A stretch of 12,776 nucleotides of DNA from Methylorubrum extorquens (GTDB lineage Bacteria > Pseudomonadota > Alphaproteobacteria > Rhizobiales > Beijerinckiaceae): assembly GCA_019695455.1 (NCBI GenBank), contig JAEUAC010000077.1:1-12776 (forward strand), written 5' to 3'. Within the stretch, counting starts at the first letter, position 1; the number at the start of each line of letters is the position of its first letter. Below are positions 6,847 to 12,776 of the stretch, piece after piece. A model generated the notes under the pieces. That model was not told the origin of the DNA. It made no database searches and was given only the letters and a program-made list of their open reading frames with translations. A program made the position numbers and the translations under genes.

Positions 6847-8807
6847 ACTTCTTCTCTCCCTTGCGGGATCCGGCCTTCGCGGAGCCCGAGCCGACCACGA
6901 TCGACGCCCGCATCGCGAGCGCGACGGAGGCCCTGCTCGCCTCGCGCCAGCCGGACGGCCATTGGTGCTTCGAGCTCGAGGCCGACGCGACCATCCCGGC
7001 CGAATACGTGCTGCTCGTCCATTACCTGGCCGAGACGCCCGACCTCGAACTGGAAGCCAAGATCGGCCGATACCTGCGGCGGATTCAAGGCGAGCACGGC
7101 GGCTGGTCGCTTTTCTTCGCTGGCCCCTTCGACATGTCGGCCAGCGTGAAGGCCTATTTCGCCCTGAAGATGATCGGCGACGATCCGTCCGAGCCGCACA
7201 TGGTGAGGGCCCGCGAGGCGATCCTCGCCGCCGGCGGCGCGGCGCGGGCGAACGTGTTCACGCGCATCCAGCTGGCGCTCTACGGCGAGATCCCGTGGAG
7301 CGAGGTGCCCACCATGCCGGTGGAGATGATCCTCCTGCCGCGCTGGTTCCCCATCCACCTGTCGAAGATGTCGTACTGGGCCCGCGTGGTCCTGGCGCCG
7401 CTGCTCGTCCTCCAGGCGCTGAAGCCGAAGGCGCGCAACCCCCGCGACGTCCACATCGTCGAGCTCTACGTGCCCGGCTCGACCGCGCCGAAGATCCCCG
7501 ACCACGCCAGCCCGGGCTGGGCGCGCTTCTTCAACACGCTGGACGTGATGCTGAAGAAGGCGGACCCGCTCTGGCCCGCGAAGATCCGCGGACGCGCCAT
7601 CGCCCGGGCGGTCGCCTTCACGACGGAACGCCTCAACGGGGAGGACGGCCTCGGCGCCATCTACCCGGCCATGGCCAATTCCGTGATGATGTACGATGCC
7701 ACGGGCTACGGGCCCGACCATCCGGAGCGGGCGACGGCGCGGCGCGCGATCGAGAAGCTGCTCGTCGTGAAGGACGACGAGGCCTATTGCCAGCCCTGCG
7801 TCTCACCCATCTGGGACACGGCGCTCGCCGCGCACGCTCTTCTCGAGACCGGCGACGAACGGGCCATGGAGGCCGCCGACGACGCGGCCGGCTGGCTGCG
7901 GCCCCGGCAGGTGCTGGACGTCGAGGGCGACTGGATCAGCGAGCGCCCCGGCGTGCGGCCCGGCGGCTGGGCCTTCCAGTACGCGAACGCGCATTACCCG
8001 GACACGGACGACACGGCGGTCGTCGTGATGGCCATGGACCGACTGCGCGCCACGCGCGGCGAGGCCGGCGACGCGGAGGCGATCTCGCGCGGGCGCGAAT
8101 GGATCGAGGGCATGCAGAGCCGCAACGGCGGCTGGGGCGCCTTCGACGCCGACAACACGCAGTATTTCCTGAACAACATCCCGTTCTCGGACCACGGCGC
8201 GTTGCTGGACCCGCCGACGGTGGACGTGTCGGCCCGGTGCGTCGGCATGCTGGCGCAGCTCGGCGAGCCGCTCGACGGCCCTCGCATGAAGGCCGCGATC
8301 CAATATCTCCGCGACGACCAGACCGCGGACGGCTCGTGGTTCGGCCGCTGGGGCGTCAACTACATCTACGGGACCTGGTCGGCCCTCTGCGGGCTGAACG
8401 CGGCCGGCATCTCGTCCGACGACCCGGCCGTGCGACGCGCGGTCGAGTGGCTGGTCACAGTGCAGAACCCGGACGGCGGCTGGGGCGAGGATTGCGACAG
8501 CTACAAGCTCGATTACCGCGGCTACGAGCGGGCCGCCTCGACCGCCTCGCAGACGGCCTGGGCGCTGCTCGGCCTGATGGCGGCCGGCGAAACGGAGCAC
8601 CCGGCCGTCCTCCGCGGGATCCGCTATCTCCTCGCGACGCAGGATGACGACGGCCTCTGGCCCCAGGAGGAGTACACGGGCGGCGGCTTCCCGCGCGTGT
8701 TCTACCTGCGTTACCACGGCTATCCGAAGTACTTCCCGCTCTGGGCCCTCGCCCGCTACCGCAACCTGACCAAGTCGAACTCGATGCAGGTCGCCTGGGG
8801 CCTGTGA
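6843..8807 (+). CDS. shc: Squalene-hopene cyclase
   Basis: Class II terpene cyclase (HpnF) that protonates squalene and folds it into the pentacyclic hopene/diploptene; members are monotopic membrane proteins. The length, 654 residues, is normal. The catalytic DxDD motif is DTDD at 387-390, in GGWAFQYANAHYPDTDD. QW-type repeats are visible as QPDGHW (36-41), QGEHGGW (82-88), QSRNGGW (425-431), QTADGSW (493-499), QNPDGGW (541-547) and QDDDGLW (600-606). The C-terminal YLRYHGYPKYFPLWALARY is characteristic. GTG at 6843 overlaps the hpnE stop by four bases and has AAAGG seven bases upstream. It is the core enzyme of the locus. No frameshift or missing catalytic residue is seen. Confidence 0.98.
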   Translation: MNFFSPLRDPAFAEPEPTTIDARIASATEALLASRQPDGHWCFELEADATIPAEYVLLVHYLAETPDLELEAKIGRYLRRIQGEHGGWSLFFAGPFDMSASVKAYFALKMIGDDPSEPHMVRAREAILAAGGAARANVFTRIQLALYGEIPWSEVPTMPVEMILLPRWFPIHLSKMSYWARVVLAPLLVLQALKPKARNPRDVHIVELYVPGSTAPKIPDHASPGWARFFNTLDVMLKKADPLWPAKIRGRAIARAVAFTTERLNGEDGLGAIYPAMANSVMMYDATGYGPDHPERATARRAIEKLLVVKDDEAYCQPCVSPIWDTALAAHALLETGDERAMEAADDAAGWLRPRQVLDVEGDWISERPGVRPGGWAFQYANAHYPDTDDTAVVVMAMDRLRATRGEAGDAEAISRGREWIEGMQSRNGGWGAFDADNTQYFLNNIPFSDHGALLDPPTVDVSARCVGMLAQLGEPLDGPRMKAAIQYLRDDQTADGSWFGRWGVNYIYGTWSALCGLNAAGISSDDPAVRRAVEWLVTVQNPDGGWGEDCDSYKLDYRGYERAASTASQTAWALLGLMAAGETEHPAVLRGIRYLLATQDDDGLWPQEEYTGGGFPRVFYLRYHGYPKYFPLWALARYRNLTKSNSMQVAWGL

Positions 8808-9493
8808 CCGCCGGGCCTCGCGGGACGCCGATGGTCGATCGCGCGCCCGTTCTCGTCGTCACGGGGCTGGCGGCCGAGGCGCGGATCGCGGCCGGCGCGG
8901 GGTGCCGCGTGATCGCCGGGGGCGGCGACCGTCCCGGATTGTCCCGTCGCCTGGCGGCCGAGGACGACGACGTCCCGGCGGTCGTGATCAGCTTCGGGAT
9001 CGCGGGCGGACTCGAGCCCGGGCTGCCCGTCGGGGCCGTCGTGCTCGCGACGGAGGTGCGACAGGTCCCGCAGGCCCACGCGACCGCGCACCTGCCCGAC
9101 GCCGCCGGCCTGCACCGTCCCGCCGATCGACCCGACCGCGCGTCCGGGTTCGTCTCCAGCGTCGCGGCGCAACTCGCGAATCGGGGCTTCGTTGTTCGCG
9201 AGGGCGCCATCGCGGGCGTGGATCGGCCGGCCGCGACGATCGACGAGAAGCGCGCCCTCTACGAGGTGACGGGTGCGCTCGTCGTCGACATGGAATCGCA
9301 TGTCGCGGCGGATTACGCCGCCGGTCGCGGCGTGCCGTTCCTGGCGATCCGGATCGTGTCGGACGGAGCGGGCGACGCGATTCCGTCGGCGGCGGCCCGC
9401 GCCATGCGGCCGGACGGGTCCGTCGACGTCTCCGGGCTGCTGCTGGCGCTCGCCCGGGAGCCGGGGCAGATCCCCGGCCTGATCGCGACGGCC

Positions 9494-9516
9494 CGGAACG
9501 CGGCCGTCGCGTTCCG
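9494..9516 (-). terminator. GC-rich hairpin past the hpnH stop, inside hpnG
   Basis: CGGAACGCG (9494-9502) and CGCGTTCCG (9508-9516) pair perfectly over nine bases around a five-base loop. Read on the minus strand, the hairpin starts four bases after the hpnH TAG, a natural place for a transcription end or a 3'-end-protecting stem. No T-tract follows in that direction, so intrinsic termination is unproven; the stem also forms in the plus-strand hpnG message, 55 bases before its stop codon ends. Confidence 0.45.
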
Positions 9517-9520
9517 CCGG

Positions 9521-10666
<1,146 letters not shown>

Positions 10667-10674
10667 GTCGGTGG

Positions 10675-10680
10675 TTCCTC
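10675..10680 (-). promoter_or_regulatory. Ribosome binding site of hpnH
   Basis: Read on the minus strand, GAGGAA begins within the ispH TGA stop and lies eight bases before the GTG at 10666. It is the best Shine-Dalgarno match in the window, fixes the GTG start and suggests coupling of hpnH translation to ispH. Confidence 0.7.
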
Positions 10681-11650
10681 AGGCGCTCATGGCCGGAACG
10701 GGCTGGGGCTGAGGAGCCGTGGCGTCCGGGGTGCGCAGTTCAAACGGGAGGTTGAAGGTGATGTTCTCCTCGGTTCCGTCGAGGATGGAGACCTCGACCG
10801 GGCCGAGCCGCCGCAGCGCTTCGATCACGCTGTCGACGAGGACTTCGGGAGCGGACGCCCCGGCCGTGAGGCCGACCGTCCTGGCGTTCAGGAGCCAGGC
10901 GGGATCGACCTCGGACCCGTCGTTCACGAGGTAGGACGGAACGCCCGCCTCCTCGCCGACGTCCCGCAAACGGTTGGAATTGGACGAGTTGCGCGCGCCG
11001 ACGACCAGGAGGACGTCGACGAGCGAGGTCAGCTGGCGGACGGCCGCCTGCCGGTTCTGCGTCGCGTAGCAGATGTCGCGGATGTCGGGACCGATCACGT
11101 CCGAGAAGCGCCGCGTCAGCGCCTCGATGATGTGGCGCGTGTCGTCGACCGAGAGCGTCGTCTGCGTGATGTAGGCGATGGGGGTGTCCAGCGCGAGCGG
11201 CAGGGTCGCGACGTCGGCCGCCGTCTGGACGAGATGCACCTCGCCGTCGATCTGGCCGAGCGTGCCGACCACCTCGGGATGGCCCGCATGGCCGACCAGC
11301 ACCAGCGTGCGGCCCTGGGTGACGTAGCGGCGGCCCTGGTTGTGGACCTTCGTGACGAGGGGGCAGGTCGCGTCGAGCACAGGCAGGCTGCGCTCCTTCG
11401 CGTCCTGCTGGACGGAGCGGGCGACGCCGTGCGCGGAGAACACCGTGACGGCGCCCGTGGGCACCTCGGAGAGCTCCTTCACGAAGATCGCGCCCTTCGC
11501 CTTCAGGGTCTCGACGACATGCCGATTGTGGACGATCTCGTGCCGAACGTAGATCGGCGCACCGTACTTGGTGAGCGCCCGTTCCACGATATCGATGGCA
11601 CGGACCACGCCCGCGCAGAAACCGCGCGGCTGCGCGAGTACGACCTTCAT
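10679..11650 (-). CDS. ispH: 4-hydroxy-3-methylbut-2-enyl diphosphate reductase
   Basis: Last enzyme of the MEP pathway (LytB), which reduces HMBPP to IPP and DMAPP using a [4Fe-4S] cluster. The three cluster cysteines are Cys12 (PRGFCAGV), Cys96 (LDATCPLV) and Cys194 (DICYATQNR). The diphosphate and catalytic residues are seen as His41 (IVHNRHVV), His121, His124 and Glu126 (GHAGHPEV), with SSNSNR in the third domain. The ATG at 11650 gives 323 residues beginning MKVVLAQPRGFCAGV, which fits the family. The frame stays open far upstream, to about 12571, but that part is antisense to hpnN and not IspH-like. A short Pro/Ala-rich tail ends the protein. It probably forms a two-gene unit with hpnH. 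Confidence 0.97.
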   Translation of the reverse strand: MKVVLAQPRGFCAGVVRAIDIVERALTKYGAPIYVRHEIVHNRHVVETLKAKGAIFVKELSEVPTGAVTVFSAHGVARSVQQDAKERSLPVLDATCPLVTKVHNQGRRYVTQGRTLVLVGHAGHPEVVGTLGQIDGEVHLVQTAADVATLPLALDTPIAYITQTTLSVDDTRHIIEALTRRFSDVIGPDIRDICYATQNRQAAVRQLTSLVDVLLVVGARNSSNSNRLRDVGEEAGVPSYLVNDGSEVDPAWLLNARTVGLTAGASAPEVLVDSVIEALRRLGPVEVSILDGTEENITFNLPFELRTPDATAPQPQPVPAMSA

Positions 11651-11733
11651 GCCCCGATCCGTCTTCTCGTTGCAGGCCGCGGATGGAGGCGGCACGGACC
11701 CGCATACACCATCCAGCCCGCCGCGCCTACCAT

Positions 11734-11752
11734 CGTGACGCTTGCGCTCACG
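11734..11752. promoter_or_regulatory. Interrupted inverted repeat, possible operator
   Basis: CGTGA (11734-11738) and TCACG (11748-11752) form two half-sites, with CGC/GCG pairing again inside them. The size suits a dimeric repressor site, and the position is 84-102 bases upstream of the ispH start. No family of regulator can be named; chance occurrence in GC-rich DNA is quite possible. Confidence 0.25.
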
Positions 11753-11762
11753 TTCGTCGAGG

Positions 11763-11774
11763 AGGAGGCCTCCT
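11763..11774. promoter_or_regulatory. 12-bp perfect palindrome, possible operator
   Basis: AGGAGGCCTCCT is its own reverse complement with no loop, so it is better suited to protein binding than to an RNA hairpin. It sits roughly midway between ispH and hpnN. Function is a guess from symmetry and place only. Confidence 0.25.
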
Positions 11775-11851
11775 TCAGGCTTAACGTCCACGGCCACCTC
11801 GTCGAGCGCCCTTCTGCGCGGATCGGCGGAGCGGTCGCTCGCGGGGAATCG

Positions 11852-11880
11852 TTGATCGCGTCCCGAGCACCGGCTACCAC
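11852..11880 (+). promoter_or_regulatory. Weak promoter-like sequence upstream of hpnN
   Basis: TTGATC (11852-11857) and TACCAC (11875-11880) are separated by 17 bases and lie 54 bases before the hpnN ATG. The -35-like box is fair and the -10-like box is poor. It is the best sigma-70-type candidate I could find facing hpnN. Confidence 0.25.
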
Positions 11881-11933
11881 GTGAGCCCTCCCACAAGCAC
11901 GCGTTCAAATCATGGCACCTCGCCCTCACGTTC

Positions 11934-12776
11934 ATGCGACCTGTTGAATCCGTCGTCGCGGCGTCGGTCCGCCGCCCCTGGCTCGTGCTGTGCGCCGCCC
12001 TCCTCCTGGCCGCCCTCGGCGTCTGGGTCACGGTGACGCGGTTCGCGATCGACACCGACACGGCGAAGCTGATCGCGCCGAGCGTGGCCTGGCGGCAATC
12101 GGAGATCGCGCTCGACCGGGCGTTCCCGCAGCGGACCGACCTCGTCGCCGTCGTGATCGACGCGCCCTCGGCCGAGATGGCCGAAGAGGCGGCCGACGAC
12201 CTCGCGACGGCGCTCCGGGCGAAGCCGGACCTGTACCGCTCCGTCGACCGGCCCGACGGCGGCCCGTTCCTCGCCCGCAACGGGTTCCTGTTCCTGCCGA
12301 CCGCGGAGTTGCGGAGCACGCTGGAGCAGGTGTCGCAGCAGGCGCCGCTCCTCTCGATCCTGGCGGGCGATCCCTCGCTGCGCGGCTTCGCCGACACGAT
12401 CCGGGCGACGCTTCTCGGGCTGCGGTCCGGCGATGTCGGGCTCGACGACCTCGCGCCCCGGTTCGACGCCTTCGCGACGACGATCGAGCGGGCGCTCGCG
12501 GGGGAGCCGGCGCGCCTCTCCTGGCGCGCCGTCATGGCGGGCGGAGAGGGTTCGCTGTCGGACCTCCGCAAGATCGTTCTGGTCCGGCCCGTCCTGGACT
12601 ATTCGGCGCTGCAGCCGGGCGCCGCGGCGACCGACGAGATCCGGGCCGCCGCCGCCCGGCTCGACCTGACGCCGGCGCGCGGCTTCGAGGTCCGGCTGAC
12701 GGGACCGGTGCCGCTCGCGGACGACGAGTTCGCGACCGTGGCCGAGAACATGGAGCTGAATGTCGGGCTGACGCTG
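11934..12776 (+). CDS. hpnN: Hopanoid transporter HpnN, RND/MMPL family, 3'-truncated
   Basis: The frame runs open from ATG 11934 to the window edge, showing 281 residues of a family usually over 850 long. The N-terminus has basic residues (Arg13, Arg14) followed by a membrane helix at about 16-35 rich in Leu, Ala and Val. Next come FAIDTDTAKLIAP (37-49), a signature of the MMPL/RND type, and then a large soluble, presumably periplasmic, region. The segment RLTGPVPLADDEF (254-266) just before the edge is typical of HpnN, and the second helix would begin at about residue 276. Members move hopanoids from the inner to the outer membrane (family knowledge). No clear Shine-Dalgarno sequence precedes the ATG; no better in-frame start is seen. 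It is divergent from ispH. Confidence 0.88.
   Translation, partial: MRPVESVVAASVRRPWLVLCAALLLAALGVWVTVTRFAIDTDTAKLIAPSVAWRQSEIALDRAFPQRTDLVAVVIDAPSAEMAEEAADDLATALRAKPDLYRSVDRPDGGPFLARNGFLFLPTAELRSTLEQVSQQAPLLSILAGDPSLRGFADTIRATLLGLRSGDVGLDDLAPRFDAFATTIERALAGEPARLSWRAVMAGGEGSLSDLRKIVLVRPVLDYSALQPGAAATDEIRAAAARLDLTPARGFEVRLTGPVPLADDEFATVAENMELNVGLTL

Larger units (their letters stand above)
11651..11933. other. Divergent intergenic region between ispH and hpnN
   Basis: This 283-base stretch separates divergently read ispH and hpnN and should hold both promoters. I see no convincing gene in it. It contains an interrupted inverted repeat, CGTGA...TCACG, at 11734-11752, a 12-bp perfect palindrome at 11763-11774, a 9-base direct repeat CTCACGTTC (11747-11755 and 11925-11933) and a weak promoter-like sequence facing hpnN. 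I found no good -35/-10 pair for ispH. Confidence 0.6.

Noticed and set aside
6486..7721. 411-codon minus-strand open frame over hpnE and shc
   Set aside because: Antisense shadow; both sense-strand genes are complete and family-like over this stretch.
6773..8647. 624-codon plus-strand open frame overlapping shc
   Set aside because: Arg/Gly/Pro-rich product in the wrong frame of squalene-hopene cyclase, with no recognisable domain.
11647..11880. Small minus-strand gene (77 codons) in the ispH-hpnN gap
   Set aside because: It has no recognisable motif, runs into the ispH start in another frame, and no good ribosome binding site was seen. Most likely chance.
11878..11883. CACGTG palindrome near the hpnN promoter candidate
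   Set aside because: A six-base palindrome is expected often by chance, and nothing else supports a binding site.
11651..12571. N-terminal extension of IspH reaching to 12571
   Set aside because: The frame is open, but the extension is antisense to hpnN and lacks IspH-like sequence; MKVVLAQPRGFCAGV at 11650 is the normal family start.

Overview
The window is a hopanoid-lipid biosynthesis locus from a high-GC alphaproteobacterium. The gene content and order (ispA, dxs, hpnA, hpnC, hpnD, hpnE, shc, hpnG, then ispH-hpnH on the other strand and hpnN) and the protein sequences point to the Hyphomicrobiales, most likely a Methylobacteriaceae or Beijerinckiaceae relative. That assignment rests on recognition of family sequences, not on a search. 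Almost all of the DNA is coding. I see no RNA gene, mobile element, CRISPR array or sign of recent transfer.

Plus-strand block (1-9571). It opens inside ispA (farnesyl diphosphate synthase, 5' end outside the window). A 96-base gap follows, holding a short imperfect palindrome, and then dxs, the first enzyme of the MEP pathway. After a 9-base gap come hpnA, hpnC, hpnD, hpnE, shc (hpnF) and hpnG. All five of their junctions are 4-base ATGA or GTGA overlaps, so this is one tightly coupled operon. IspA and Dxs feed the isoprenoid supply. HpnD, HpnC and HpnE turn two FPP into squalene by way of presqualene diphosphate and hydroxysqualene. Shc cyclises squalene to hopene (diploptene). HpnG acts after HpnH on the C35 side chain. 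HpnA is a conserved partner of uncertain function.

Minus-strand block (9521-11650). ispH (last MEP enzyme, Fe-S) precedes hpnH (radical SAM adenosylhopane synthase, Fe-S), with a ribosome binding site overlapping the ispH stop. hpnH runs tail to tail into hpnG and the two coding regions overlap by 51 bases. A 9-bp GC-rich hairpin lies just past the hpnH stop, inside hpnG.

Divergent region (11651-11933) and the hpnN start (11934 to the end). The 283-base gap holds two short palindromes and a weak promoter-like sequence. hpnN encodes the RND/MMPL-type hopanoid transporter and is cut by the window edge. In all, the window covers isoprenoid supply, squalene synthesis, cyclisation, side-chain addition and transport. 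hpnB, hpnO, hpnP and the other tailoring genes are not in it.

The system itself is known. The points worth a second look are the ispA-dxs palindrome, the hpnG/hpnH overlap with its embedded hairpin, a SPASM-like cysteine pattern in HpnH, the Fe-S gene pair and the palindromes upstream of ispH and hpnN.
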